64,000 bases of DNA from Geminicoccaceae bacterium (lineage in GTDB: Bacteria; Pseudomonadota; Alphaproteobacteria; Geminicoccales; Geminicoccaceae), in the NCBI GenBank assembly GCA_020638465.1, contig JACKIM010000001.1:496001-560000 (forward strand), given 5' to 3'. Position numbers and translations under genes: made by a program. Shown piece after piece: positions 35,499-44,878 of the stretch. Numbering within the stretch: the stretch's first letter is position 1; every line of letters begins with the position of its first letter. Under the pieces are notes generated by a model. The model was not told the origin of the DNA, made no database searches, and was given only the letters and a program-made list of their open reading frames with translations.

Positions 35499-37211
35499 TC
35501 AGAACAGGAAGTACCTTTGGGCCATGGGCAGCACATCCGCCGGCTCGCAGGTGAGAAGTTCCCCATCGGCTCGAACTTCGTAGGTTTCGGGATGAACCTC
35601 GATTTCCGGTGTCCTGGCATTGTGTACCATCGAAGCCTTGGAGATCCCGCCGCGGGTATTCTCGACCGGCAGGAGCATGCGTTCGAGACCCAGACGCTTT
35701 CCGACGCCGTCCTGCAGGCTGGCCATTGAGACGAAGTGGACGGCGCTGGCATTCATGGCCTTGCCGAAAGCACCGAACATCGGCCGGTAGTGAGCCGGTT
35801 GAGGGGTGGGAATGGAAGCGTTGGGATCGCCCATGGGCGCCGCAACGATAGTGCCCATCTTGATGACAAGGTCGGGCTTGACGCCGAAGAAGGCAGGCGA
35901 CCACAGAACGAGGTCGGCGAGCTTGCCCTTTTCAACCGAACCGACGTGGGTGGACATGCCATGTGCAATGGCGGGATTGATGGTATACTTGGCGATATAC
36001 CTCTTGATACGAACGTTGTCGTTCGCCCCGGTTTCTTCCGGCAGCATGCCACGCTGACGTTTCATCTTGTCGGCAGTCTGCCAGGTGCGGATGAGGACCT
36101 CTCCGACACGGCCCATGGCCTGACTATCCGATGCAATGATCGAGAAGGCCCCCATGTCGTGAAGGATGTCTTCGGCCGCAATGGTTTCCTTGCGGATGCG
36201 GCTTTCGGCGAAGGCAACGTCTTCGGGAATGTTCGAATCGAGATGATGGCAGACCATGAGCATGTCGAGATGCTCATCAATGGTGTTCTTCGTGTAGGGT
36301 CTCGTCGGGTTGGTCGATGAAGGAAGCACATTGGCTTCGCCACAGACCCTGATGATGTCGGGAGCATGGCCGCCGCCGGCGCCTTCGGTATGGAAAGCGT
36401 GAATGGTGCGCCCCTTGAAGGCGGCCGTGGTGTTTTCGACGAAGCCCGATTCGTTGAGCGTGTCGGTATGGATCATGACCTGTATGTCGTAGTCGTCGGC
36501 AACGGCCAGACAGCAGTCGATGGCAGCGGGAGTGGTCCCCCAGTCCTCGTGCAGCTTGAGCGCACACGCGCCGGCCAGAATTTGCTCTTCGAGCGCCCTC
36601 GGCGTCGAGGCGTTGCCCTTTCCCGAAAAGGCCAGATTCATCGGGAAGCTCTCGGCGGCCTGGAGCATGCGACCGATATGCCATGAGCCGGGCGTACAGG
36701 TTGTGGCATTGGTACCGGTGGCAGGGCCGGTGCCTCCACCGAGCATGGTGGTGACGCCCGAGTAAAGGGCTTCATCGATCTGTTGCGGACAGATGAAGTG
36801 GAGATGGGCATCAAAGCCACCGGCGGTGAGGATCTTGCCTTCGCCGGCGATCACTTCGGTCGAGGGACCGACAATGATATCGACGCCGGGCTGGATATCC
36901 GGATTCCCGCCCTTGCCGATCCCGGCGATGCGGCCGTCCCTGATGCCGACATCGGCCTTGACGATGCCCCAATGGTCGATGATGAGCGCATTGGTAATGA
37001 CAGTGTCGACGGCACCGTCGGCACGGGTGATCTGACTTTGGCCCATGCCATCGCGGATCACCTTGCCGCCACCGAACTTGATTTCCTCGCCATAGATCGT
37101 GCGATCCTCTTCGACTTCGGCGAAGAGTTCGGTATCGGCAAGGCGGATCTTGTCGCCGACTGTCGGACCGTACATGTCAGCATAGGCTGCGCGACTGATC
37201 GAATAGGCCAT
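35499..37211 (-). CDS. ureC: Urease alpha subunit
   Basis: The catalytic subunit hydrolyses urea to ammonia and carbamate. At 570 residues it has the normal length. Nickel ligands and active-site residues are in place: His136/His138 in FDAHLHFI, the lysine to be carbamylated at 219 in ALKLHEDWG, His248 in VMIHTDTLNESGF, His274 in HAFHTEGAGGGH, and the flap Cys321-His in MVCHHLDSN. It overlaps ureB by one base. Nothing suggests loss of function. Confidence 0.97.
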   Translation of the reverse strand: MAYSISRAAYADMYGPTVGDKIRLADTELFAEVEEDRTIYGEEIKFGGGKVIRDGMGQSQITRADGAVDTVITNALIIDHWGIVKADVGIRDGRIAGIGKGGNPDIQPGVDIIVGPSTEVIAGEGKILTAGGFDAHLHFICPQQIDEALYSGVTTMLGGGTGPATGTNATTCTPGSWHIGRMLQAAESFPMNLAFSGKGNASTPRALEEQILAGACALKLHEDWGTTPAAIDCCLAVADDYDIQVMIHTDTLNESGFVENTTAAFKGRTIHAFHTEGAGGGHAPDIIRVCGEANVLPSSTNPTRPYTKNTIDEHLDMLMVCHHLDSNIPEDVAFAESRIRKETIAAEDILHDMGAFSIIASDSQAMGRVGEVLIRTWQTADKMKRQRGMLPEETGANDNVRIKRYIAKYTINPAIAHGMSTHVGSVEKGKLADLVLWSPAFFGVKPDLVIKMGTIVAAPMGDPNASIPTPQPAHYRPMFGAFGKAMNASAVHFVSMASLQDGVGKRLGLERMLLPVENTRGGISKASMVHNARTPEIEVHPETYEVRADGELLTCEPADVLPMAQRYFLF

Positions 37212-37519
37212 CAGTCCAGTTTCCCCATGACTTTCCCGTTGAATCCAAAGACTTTGCGCTCACCGCGAAGAGGTACGAGCGTAACTTCCCGGCTCTGGCC
37301 CGGTTCGAAGCGCACCGCCGTGCCGGCGGGAATGTCGAGTCTGCGGCCGCGAGCGGCATCACGATCGAAGGCAAGCGCCGGATTGGCCTCAAAGAAATGG
37401 TAGTGCGAGCCAACCTGTATCGGGCGATCGCCGGAATTGGCGACCTTGATGATGATAATGGGCTGTCTCTCGTTGAGAACGATGTTGCCCTTGGCCGTAA
37501 CGACTTCGCCGGGGATCAC
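37211..37519 (-). CDS. ureB: Urease beta subunit
   Basis: The 102-residue beta subunit of a three-chain bacterial urease. Typical stretches are MIPGEVVTAKGNIVLNERQ, GDRPIQVGSHYHFFEANPAL, and the end PLRGERKVFGFNGKVMGKLD. It starts in an ATGA overlap with the preceding GNAT fragment and ends in a one-base overlap with ureC. Confidence 0.96.
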   Translation of the reverse strand: MIPGEVVTAKGNIVLNERQPIIIIKVANSGDRPIQVGSHYHFFEANPALAFDRDAARGRRLDIPAGTAVRFEPGQSREVTLVPLRGERKVFGFNGKVMGKLD

Positions 37520-37839
37520 GTGGCACCTCCCAGTTGCTTGTAATAGAACGTGGTGTCACCGAGGCCGCCATGCGGCTGGTAGGCATGGCCGGGAACTATG
37601 CCGACCAGTTGCCAGCCCATAGTTTCGTAGGGTGCGCAGGCCGCGGAGCCGGTCTCGGTATCGAGCAGCAGCAGCGTCCTGTTCATGTCGAGCACCTTGC
37701 ACTCCAGCAGGGTCATCAGTGCCCGGGCCATTCCGCGCCTGCGGGCGGACGTCTTCACAAGGAGTTTTTGTACCTCGCCGCGATGAACAGCGTTTGGCTT
37801 CCATGAAAATGCAGGGAGGAGTGAAGCATGCTTCTTCAT
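37516..37839 (-). CDS. N-terminally truncated GNAT acetyltransferase between ureA and ureB
   Basis: A 107-residue product that matches only the C-terminal half of a GNAT N-acetyltransferase. The acetyl-CoA binding motif A is present (VHRGEVQKLLVKTSARRRGMARALM), as is motif B (TLLLLDTETGSAACAPYETMGW). The N-terminal strands of the fold, some 60-80 residues, are missing and replaced by MKKHASLLPAFSWK. GNAT genes of full length are found inside ure operons of some alphaproteobacteria. Here a deletion after ureA seems to have removed the 5' half while keeping the frame, the ATG, and the ATGA coupling to ureB. It is probably non-catalytic but may be kept for coupling. Confidence 0.7.
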   Translation of the reverse strand: MKKHASLLPAFSWKPNAVHRGEVQKLLVKTSARRRGMARALMTLLECKVLDMNRTLLLLDTETGSAACAPYETMGWQLVGIVPGHAYQPHGGLGDTTFYYKQLGGAT

Positions 37840-37854
37840 GGCATTGCGGGCTTT

Positions 37855-38157
37855 CTAGCGGATCGGTTCGTGGACAGTGACAAGCTTGGTGCCATCCGGG
37901 AAAGTGGCTTCGACCTGGACGTCATGGATCATCTCCGCCACGCCCTCCATCACCTGCGCGCGGGTAAGGACATGCGCTCCGGTTGCCATGAGCTCGGCAA
38001 CCGTTCGACCATCGCGCGCACCCTCGACAACGAAATCGGTGATGAGGGCGATGGCCTCAGGGTGGTTAAGTTTGACACCGCGCTCCAGCCGCCGGCGCGC
38101 GACCATTGCCGCCATGGCGACCAGAAGCTTGTCTTTCTCACGCGGTGTAAGGTTCAA
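37855..38157 (-). CDS. ureA: Urease gamma subunit
   Basis: The 100-residue gamma subunit. It begins MNLTPREKDKLLVAMAAMVA and ends DVQVEATFPDGTKLVTVHEP, as in nearly all bacterial ureases. It follows ureD after 90 bp, in the order ureD-ureA-ureB-ureC common in alphaproteobacteria. The stop is 15 bp before the start of the truncated GNAT gene. Confidence 0.97.
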   Translation of the reverse strand: MNLTPREKDKLLVAMAAMVARRRLERGVKLNHPEAIALITDFVVEGARDGRTVAELMATGAHVLTRAQVMEGVAEMIHDVQVEATFPDGTKLVTVHEPIR

Positions 38158-38247
38158 GGCTGTCCTCCTTCATTCCTTGCGAGATCAGCGAGCAGCGAGG
38201 CGGCGATAGCGGGCATGAAAGAACCGCAAAGCCTGTTCCGGCCATGT

Positions 38248-39060
38248 TCAGCATGCCCATACCCTCGGCACGCGCAGCTCCAGCAACATCATGAATTCCT
38301 GCAGTCGCCTGCGCAAATCGGCGATATCCATGGCCAGAAGACGTCCGACCAGCATGTCGCCAAGAACGCTGCACGACGCATGGGGACGAACAACGTCCGA
38401 CAGTTTTGCAGCGCCGCGACATGCGACCAGAACCGTCGCGAAACAGGTTCGCCCCTGTGCCACCGCCGGCCGCTCCAGCAATGCCTGCAGATTGCCATCC
38501 AGCCTGAATGTATCGGCGAAGACCAGCTTGCCTTCCCGTCGGATCCGCCAATGTTCGCGGATGCGGGCGCTCCGTACTGTCTCGCCCATGGCATGACGGC
38601 CAATCATCCAGCTCTCGACCGCGACGAGGCGGGCATCGGCGGCAAGATCGGCCTCGAACTGCCGCTCGATCGCCCCGCCATCGAAGAGAATGGTCTCCTG
38701 AGGCAACCAGTGCGCGCTGGCAGCCTCTGCAATGGTCAGGCGATTGGCGACATGCGCAGTACCACCCGACGACCTGTAGATGCGCTCGGCCGCCTGCGTG
38801 GCGACCGTAGCCGCAGTCCCTTCGCCCCAATGGCAGGAGAATTCGAAGCGATCGCCGCCGGTAAGACCGCCAGCGGTATTGAGCAACACGGCTTCGGGAC
38901 AGCCCGGATTATGCACGTCCGGCAGGCGGATCCTGGCGCATCCCTGCTGCTGCAGACGGTCGAGAACAGTCGCAGGTCCGCGGCGCTTGAAGGCGAGTTC
39001 CGCCCGCCCCTGCGAACGCTGAAGCCTAGACGGTGAGATGCTGGCGGACATCGGCTTCAT
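38248..39060 (-). CDS. ureD: Urease accessory protein UreD
   Basis: UreD (UreH) binds apo-urease and recruits UreF and UreG. The protein has 270 residues from 39060, with a second possible Met three codons later. Family features are LLNTAGGLTGGDRFEF, ATQAAERIYRSSGG, WLPQETILFDGGAIERQ and the C-terminal VPRVW. Its start overlaps the end of urtE by 35 bp, which links the transporter and urease genes into one transcription unit. Confidence 0.95.
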   Translation of the reverse strand: MKPMSASISPSRLQRSQGRAELAFKRRGPATVLDRLQQQGCARIRLPDVHNPGCPEAVLLNTAGGLTGGDRFEFSCHWGEGTAATVATQAAERIYRSSGGTAHVANRLTIAEAASAHWLPQETILFDGGAIERQFEADLAADARLVAVESWMIGRHAMGETVRSARIREHWRIRREGKLVFADTFRLDGNLQALLERPAVAQGRTCFATVLVACRGAAKLSDVVRPHASCSVLGDMLVGRLLAMDIADLRRRLQEFMMLLELRVPRVWAC

Positions 39061-39721
39061 TCATCTCCGCACGCGTTCCCTTCGCCACCACCTCTCCACG
39101 GTCGAGAACAATGAAACGGTCAGCGAGGTCGCGGGCAAATTCGAAATACTGCTCGACCAGCACGATCGTCATGTCACCCCGATCACGCAGGCCCGCGATA
39201 ACCATGCCGATGTCCTTGATGATCGACGGCTGGATGCCCTCGGTGGGCTCGTCGAGAATCAGGACCCTGGGGCGGGTGATCAGGGCGCGGGCAATGGCGA
39301 GCTGCTGTTGCTGGCCACCCGAAAGGTCGCCGCCACGCCGGGCCAGCATGTCCTTGAGCACCGGAAAGAGCCCGAAGATCTCATCGGGAATGGTCTGCTC
39401 CGAGCGCGCGAGCGGCGCATAGCCGGTTTCGAGATTTTCCTTGACGGTCAGCAGTGGAAAGATCTCGCGCCCCTGAGGCACGAACCCTATTCCGCGACGC
39501 GCCCGTTCGGCCGGGCGCAGCTTCCGGATCGGCTCGTCGGCCAGCATGATCTCGCCGTTGCGGATCGATTCCAGGCCGACGATGGCACGCATCAGGCTGG
39601 TCTTGCCGACCCCGTTACGTCCCATCACGCAGGTCACCTGACCGGGATCAGCGGTAAATGACACCTTCCTGAGGACCTGGGCGGCACCGTAAAACAGGTC
39701 GACGGCTTCGACTTCCAGCAT
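39026..39721 (-). CDS. urtE: Urea ABC transporter ATP-binding protein UrtE
   Basis: One of the two ATPases of the urea importer, 231 residues. It has the P-loop MGRNGVGKTSL, the signature region DLSGGQQQQLAIARAL and Walker B RVLILDEPTEGIQPSI. The LivF-like length and the GIQPSIIKDIG segment after Walker B match UrtE. It follows urtD by 3 bp and overlaps ureD. Confidence 0.95.
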   Translation of the reverse strand: MLEVEAVDLFYGAAQVLRKVSFTADPGQVTCVMGRNGVGKTSLMRAIVGLESIRNGEIMLADEPIRKLRPAERARRGIGFVPQGREIFPLLTVKENLETGYAPLARSEQTIPDEIFGLFPVLKDMLARRGGDLSGGQQQQLAIARALITRPRVLILDEPTEGIQPSIIKDIGMVIAGLRDRGDMTIVLVEQYFEFARDLADRFIVLDRGEVVAKGTRAEMNEADVRQHLTV

Positions 39722-39724
39722 CTT

Positions 39725-40483
39725 TCAGCGCCCCAGATAGACTTCTATGACGCGCCGGTTCGCGCTGACGCTGTCGATGGAGCCTTCGGCGATGGCCGCC
39801 CCCTCGTGCAGGACGGTCACCCGGCAGTCCAGGGCGCGCACGAAAGCCATGTCGTGCTCGACCACGACCACGGCATGCTTTCCGGCAAGGGATCTCAAAA
39901 GCTCGGCCGTGTGCTCCGTCTCCGCATCGGTCATTCCGGCGGCCGGCTCGTCGACCAGCATGAGCTTGGGCGCCTGGCACAGCAGCATGCCGATCTCCAG
40001 CCATTGCTTCTGGCCATGGCTGAGGCTGCCGGCCGGGTCGAAAGCGCGGGCTTCAAGACCGATGATCGCCAAGGTTTCCTCCAGCATGTCGCGGTCAGTG
40101 CGACTCAGGCGTTGCCAAAGACCGAGGAAAGGCCGCCTGTCGCCAGCCATGGCCAAGTCGAGATTATCCCAGACGGTATGGTTCTCGAACACTGTCGGTT
40201 TCTGAAACTTGCGGCCGATGCCGAGTTCGGCAATCTGCGCCTCGTCGTGCCGTGTCAGGTCGACGCGGCCGTCATATTCGACCCGGCCGGTATCAGGGCG
40301 GACCTTGCCGGTAATCACATCCATCATCGTGGTCTTGCCGGCTCCATTGGGGCCGATGACCGCGCGCAACTCACCCCGCTCAATGTAGAAGTTGAGGTCG
40401 TTCAGGGCTTTGAAGCCATCGAAGCTCTTGGTCACACCCTCGATATAGAGGATATGGAGGGAATTTCTGCCATTGCCGTTCAT
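39725..40483 (-). CDS. urtD: Urea ABC transporter ATP-binding protein UrtD
   Basis: The LivG-like ATPase of the urea importer, 252 residues from the ATG at 40483, which overlaps the urtC stop by ATGA. It contains the P-loop IGPNGAGKTTMMDVITG, the signature SLSHGQKQWLEIGMLL and Walker B KLMLVDEPAAGMTD. The LSHGQ in place of LSGGQ is typical of UrtD. A longer reading upstream to 40642 lies inside urtC and is not credible. Confidence 0.95.
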   Translation of the reverse strand: MNGNGRNSLHILYIEGVTKSFDGFKALNDLNFYIERGELRAVIGPNGAGKTTMMDVITGKVRPDTGRVEYDGRVDLTRHDEAQIAELGIGRKFQKPTVFENHTVWDNLDLAMAGDRRPFLGLWQRLSRTDRDMLEETLAIIGLEARAFDPAGSLSHGQKQWLEIGMLLCQAPKLMLVDEPAAGMTDAETEHTAELLRSLAGKHAVVVVEHDMAFVRALDCRVTVLHEGAAIAEGSIDSVSANRRVIEVYLGR

Positions 40484-41628
40484 CGGTTCAGCGCCGCCTC
40501 GCGCATGCGGGCCTTCTCCTCTTCCTCGTAACCGGGTCGTGTCTCCCGCATCCACGCGAGCAGGGAAGCAAAACCACCGGCGATACCTCTGGGGAAGAAA
40601 AGGGTCACGGCAATGAACAGGAAACCCAGGGCATACAGCCACATTTCGGGATACTGGATGGTGAACCAGCTCTTGGCGGCGTTGACCACCCCCGCACCGA
40701 TCACCGGGCCGATCAAGGTGCCACGACCGCCGACCGCCGCCCAGATGACAATCTCGATCGAATTGGCGGGCGAGAACTCCCCGGGATTTATGATCCCCAC
40801 CTGTGGAACGTAAAGGGCGCCGGCAACGCTTGCCATCAGGGCCGAGACCGTGAAGACGAACACCTTGTAACGATCTGCATGATAGCCGAGGAACCGGGTA
40901 CGACTCTCACCATCGCGGATGGCGATCAGGACCCGGCCCAGCTTGGAGCCGACGATAGCCCGCGCTGCCATGTATCCCAGCGCCAGCGCAATCGCCGAGG
41001 CGGCGAAAAGTGCTGCGCGGGTTTGCGGCGCCTGGATCGAATAGCCCAGAATATCCTTGAAATCGGTCAGGCCGTTATTCCCGCCAAAACCCATGTCATT
41101 GCGGAAGAAGGCGAGCAGCAGGGCAAAGGTCATGGCTTGGGTGATGATCGAAAAATAGACGCCTGTCACCCGGCTCTTGAAGGCGAAATAGGCGAAGACG
41201 TAGGCCAGCAGTCCCGGCACCAGCAACACCATCAGGGCGGCAAAGGCGAACTGGTCGAATCCATGCCAGTACCAGGGCAGTTCCTGCCAGTTGAGGAAAA
41301 CCATGAAATCCGGGAGATCCGTATTGCCATAGACGCCACGGTCGCCGATCTGGCGCATCAGATACATGCCCATCATGTATCCTCCCAGCGCGAAGAAGGC
41401 ACCATGGCCCAGCGATAGTATGCCTGCATATCCCCAGATGAGATCGATCGATAATGCGAGAAGGCCATAGGTGAGATATTTCCCCCAAAGTGTGACCTGA
41501 TAGCTTTCGAGATGCCAGGGGTGCGATGCCGGCAGTTCAAGGCTCGCGTAGGGCACCGCAAGGGCGATCGCGGCAAGCGCGAAAACAAAGATCCAGCCGC
41601 CGGTATTGAGATGACGGGTCAGCAGCAT
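40480..41628 (-). CDS. urtC: Urea ABC transporter permease UrtC
   Basis: The LivM-like permease, 382 residues from the ATG at 41628. It has about ten hydrophobic segments and the permease motif GILSLGHGAFFALGGYMMGMY. The insert LPDFMVFLNWQELPWYWHGF in the second loop is characteristic of UrtC. Later motifs are GVYFSIITQAMTFALLLAFF and GVVNAAKSWFTIQYPEMW. The start lies next to the urtB stop and the end overlaps urtD, so translation is coupled along the operon. Confidence 0.95.
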   Translation of the reverse strand: MLLTRHLNTGGWIFVFALAAIALAVPYASLELPASHPWHLESYQVTLWGKYLTYGLLALSIDLIWGYAGILSLGHGAFFALGGYMMGMYLMRQIGDRGVYGNTDLPDFMVFLNWQELPWYWHGFDQFAFAALMVLLVPGLLAYVFAYFAFKSRVTGVYFSIITQAMTFALLLAFFRNDMGFGGNNGLTDFKDILGYSIQAPQTRAALFAASAIALALGYMAARAIVGSKLGRVLIAIRDGESRTRFLGYHADRYKVFVFTVSALMASVAGALYVPQVGIINPGEFSPANSIEIVIWAAVGGRGTLIGPVIGAGVVNAAKSWFTIQYPEMWLYALGFLFIAVTLFFPRGIAGGFASLLAWMRETRPGYEEEEKARMREAALNR

Positions 41629-41629
41629 G

Positions 41630-43231
41630 TCATGCCTCCACCGCGCGGCCACGCTGGGCGAACAGACCCCGGGGGCGCTTCTGGATGAACAGGATGATCA
41701 GGACCAGCACCAGGATCTTGCCAAGCACGGCGCCGGCATAGGGTTCGAGGAACTTGTTCAGGATACCGATGCTCATCGCACCCGTGAGCGCGCCCCACAG
41801 ATTGCCGACCCCACCGAACACGACGACGAGAAAGCTGTCGATGATGTAGCCCTGGCCGAGATTGGGACTGACATTGTCGATCTGGGACAGCGCCACCCCG
41901 GCAAGACCGGCGATGCCGGAACCCAGACCGAACGTGAGAGCGTCGATCCAGCCGGTGCGGATACCCATAGCCGATGCCATGTCGCGGTTCTGGGTAACGG
42001 CGCGCGAGAACAGGCCGAAACGGGTCTTCTTGAGCAGAAACATGAGCCCGGCGAAGACCAGGAGAGCAAATACGAAGATCCAGATGCGATTCCATGTGAG
42101 CATGATCTGGCCGAGTTCGATCGAACCGCTCATCCAGGACGGATTGCCGACCTCGCGATTGGTTGGACCGAAGATCGAGCGTACCGCCTGCTGGAGAATG
42201 ATCGAGATGCCCCAGGTGGCAAGCAATGTCTCCAGCGGTCGGCCGTAGAGCCAGCGGATGATGCAGCGTTCGATGGCGATACCGGTGAGACCGGCGACAA
42301 GGAAGGCCAGCGGAATGGCGATGAAGAGCGACCAGTCGAACAGGCCGGGAAACGTACTGCGAATGAATTCCTGAACAACAAAGGTGGTATAGGCACCAAG
42401 CATCACCATCTCGCCATGGGCGAGGTTGATGACGCCCATCACGCCGAAGGTAATGGCAAGACCGATGGCGGCAAGCAACAGCACGGAACCGAGCGACAGC
42501 CCGAAGGCAATGTTCTGCCCGGCATCCCACAGGGCGATCTCGCGCTGGACTGAGGCCACGGCTTCGGCAGCGGCAGCGGCAACCGGCCCCTCGCCATTGC
42601 CGACGCCTGAAAAGAGCGCATTGGCATCCAGTGTGCCCATGCCGGCCACGGTAGCGACCGCTTCCATTCGCGCATCTTCCGGCGCCTGAGGATCGCGCAG
42701 CAGGGCTGCAGCACGCGCGGCCTCGAATGCAGTCTTGATGTCAGGATTGCGCTCGGCGGCGATGGCCTGCTCCAGCGCAGGCAATTCCCCGGAGCCGGCG
42801 CTGCCAAAGAGGTTCCTCGCGGCCGCCATGCGCACGACCGGGTCGGGGCTTTGCAGGGTCAATGCGCTCATCGCCTCGTCAATGGCGCGACGCAATCGGT
42901 TGTTGACCTTGATCTTTTCGAGTTCTCCCGATCCGGTATTGCCCAGATCGGCCCCGCTGATGACATCCTCGATGGCGTAGCCGTCATCCTTTCCCGAAGC
43001 GAAGACGATGCGGTCATGAGCCGGCTGCAGATAGAGTTCGCCCGAGCGCATCCGACGAAGGATTTCGGCCACACCCCGATGGCCGGTTGCGGCAAGCGCT
43101 TTTACGGCCCCGACCTTGTCGCTGTAGCTGCCTTCTGCAAGGGCCCTGACCTTGACCGTGATATCGGGTTCCTGGGCCATGGCCGGCAACGCCACAAGGG
43201 CGAACAGCAGGGATATCATTCGTAAGATCAT
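41630..43231 (-). CDS. urtB: Urea ABC transporter permease UrtB
   Basis: The LivH-like permease, 533 residues from the ATG at 43231. It carries a Sec signal (MILRMISLLFALVALPAMAQ) and a periplasmic helical extension of about 220 residues (repeats such as VGAVKALAATGHRGVAEILR) before the membrane domain, which is usual for UrtB and absent from LivH. The membrane domain has AIGLAITFGVMGVINLAHGEM and GPTNREVGNPSWM. A reading further upstream has no support. Confidence 0.95.
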   Translation of the reverse strand: MILRMISLLFALVALPAMAQEPDITVKVRALAEGSYSDKVGAVKALAATGHRGVAEILRRMRSGELYLQPAHDRIVFASGKDDGYAIEDVISGADLGNTGSGELEKIKVNNRLRRAIDEAMSALTLQSPDPVVRMAAARNLFGSAGSGELPALEQAIAAERNPDIKTAFEAARAAALLRDPQAPEDARMEAVATVAGMGTLDANALFSGVGNGEGPVAAAAAEAVASVQREIALWDAGQNIAFGLSLGSVLLLAAIGLAITFGVMGVINLAHGEMVMLGAYTTFVVQEFIRSTFPGLFDWSLFIAIPLAFLVAGLTGIAIERCIIRWLYGRPLETLLATWGISIILQQAVRSIFGPTNREVGNPSWMSGSIELGQIMLTWNRIWIFVFALLVFAGLMFLLKKTRFGLFSRAVTQNRDMASAMGIRTGWIDALTFGLGSGIAGLAGVALSQIDNVSPNLGQGYIIDSFLVVVFGGVGNLWGALTGAMSIGILNKFLEPYAGAVLGKILVLVLIILFIQKRPRGLFAQRGRAVEA

Positions 43232-43346
43232 CGTGTTTCCGTAAAAGGGGGAGCGGCCCGAACGAAGGGGTATCCTGGGAGGGTGGGACGCCGCCTCCCT
43301 TCGGGCCGCAAGCCGTTCAACCAGTGGCGATCGTGACCGATCGAGC

Positions 43347-44612
43347 CTACTGGTAGGTCGGGGTTTCGCAGCCACCGCAGACCCACGGCCATGTCCAGTC
43401 CGCAGTGAGCTTTGCACTCTCGGGGATGAAGTCCGACCATGCATCGCCCTTGACGACGCCTTCGGTCTCCCAGACGGTCTCGAACTGACCGTCATCCTGG
43501 ATCTCTCCGATCAGCACGGGCTTGGAAAGGTGGTGATTGGTGTTCATCACGGCGATGCCACCGGTCAGATTGGGTACCTGCTGGCCATACATGGCCTGGC
43601 GTACGGCATCGACATCAACGGTCCCGGCCTGCTCGACTGCATGGACCCACATGTTGAAGCCGATGTAGTGTGCTTCCATCGGATCGTTGGTGACACGATC
43701 GTTACTGCCGATGAACTTGTGCCAGTACTCGATGAATTCGGCATTTTCGGGCGTATCGACCGACATGAAGTAGTTCCACGCGGCAAGATGTCCGACCAGT
43801 GGGGCAGTATCGATGCCGGCGAGTTCCTCTTCGCCGACCGAAAAGGCGACGACCGGGATATCCTCGGCCCGGATGCCCTGATTGCCCAGTTCCTTGTAGA
43901 AGGGAACGTTGGCATCGCCATTGATGGTCGAGACCACAGCCGTCTTCTTGCCGGCCGAGCCGAAGGTCTTGATGTCGGAGACGATGGTCTGCCAGTCGGA
44001 ATGACCGAAGGGTGTGTAATTGATCATGATGTCGTCTTCGGCCACCCCCTTGTCCTTGAGGTACTGCTCCAGAATCTTGTTGGTGGTGCGCGGATAGACA
44101 TAGTCGGTACCGGCCAGGATCCAGCGCTCGACCCCTTCCTCATTCATGAGATAGTCGACGGCCGGTATGGCCTGCTGGTTGGGCGCCGCACCCGTGTAGA
44201 AGACATTGCGGCTGCTCTCTTCGCCTTCGTACTGGACGGGATAGAACAACATTCCGTCAAGTTCCTCGAAAACCGGCAGGACCGACTTGCGGGATACCGA
44301 CGTCCAGCAACCGAACACCGCGGCAACCTTCTCCACTTCAAGCAGTTCGCGTGCCTTTTCGGCAAAGAGCGGCCAGTCCGATGCCGGATCGACGACCACG
44401 GCTTCGATCTGCTTGCCGAGCAACCCGCCCTTGGCATTCTGCTCCTCGATCAGCATCAGCATCACGTCCTTGAGCGTCGTCTCGCTGATGGCCATGGTGC
44501 CGGAAAGTGAATGCAGGATACCGACCTTGATCGTATCCTCCTGCGCCCCAGCGATCGCGGAAGTGCCGAGCAGCATGCCCACACTTGCGGCGAAGATCCT
44601 CTTCAGAGCCAT
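43347..44612 (-). CDS. urtA: Urea ABC transporter substrate-binding protein UrtA
   Basis: The periplasmic urea-binding protein, 421 residues. The ATG at 44612 follows AAGGAAAG, and a Sec signal (RIFAASVGMLLGTSAIAGAQ) precedes the mature protein. Typical UrtA parts are VGILHSLSGTMAISE, FGCWTSVSRKSVLPVFEE, LFYPVQYEGEESS, and the C-terminal WTWPWVCGGC. As first gene of the urt-ure cluster it is preceded by a sigma-54 promoter at 44654-44669. The 115-bp gap before urtB is common, since binding proteins are made in excess. Confidence 0.96.
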   Translation of the reverse strand: MALKRIFAASVGMLLGTSAIAGAQEDTIKVGILHSLSGTMAISETTLKDVMLMLIEEQNAKGGLLGKQIEAVVVDPASDWPLFAEKARELLEVEKVAAVFGCWTSVSRKSVLPVFEELDGMLFYPVQYEGEESSRNVFYTGAAPNQQAIPAVDYLMNEEGVERWILAGTDYVYPRTTNKILEQYLKDKGVAEDDIMINYTPFGHSDWQTIVSDIKTFGSAGKKTAVVSTINGDANVPFYKELGNQGIRAEDIPVVAFSVGEEELAGIDTAPLVGHLAAWNYFMSVDTPENAEFIEYWHKFIGSNDRVTNDPMEAHYIGFNMWVHAVEQAGTVDVDAVRQAMYGQQVPNLTGGIAVMNTNHHLSKPVLIGEIQDDGQFETVWETEGVVKGDAWSDFIPESAKLTADWTWPWVCGGCETPTYQ

Positions 44613-44653
44613 GTTTCTTTCCTTCGGTGACCGGAAGTCCTCGATCACCGGGA

Positions 44654-44669
44654 AGCAATTGCCGTGCCA
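44654..44669 (-). promoter_or_regulatory. Sigma-54 (RpoN) promoter of the urt-ure operon
   Basis: On the minus strand the sequence reads TGGCACGGCAATTGCT, which matches the -24/-12 consensus TGGCAC-N5-TTGC exactly with correct spacing. It lies 42 bp upstream of the urtA start codon, so transcription would start near 44643. Nitrogen-starvation control through NtrC is the expected mode for urea uptake genes. I could not see a good NtrC palindrome upstream by eye. Confidence 0.85.
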
Positions 44670-44878
44670 TCCCGCTTCAGTTCGATGTTTTCGGACAGAA
44701 TGGGAACATGACTGCCTAATTTTTAATCTATCTTGAAACATATGCGCGTAAAGTAGGCATATATTCGAACCATGTTCGACGTCATGCCGCCGCTGATGGA
44801 ACGTACCGGGCCGATGCGGCCGCCGTTGGATGCGGTCGGGTCTTGCCAATCATCCATTAATTCTATAAATCATGAAAT

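Noticed and set aside
43232..43495. N-terminal extension of UrtB
   Set aside because: The extension is Arg/Ser-rich and stands before a perfect signal peptide that begins at 43231.
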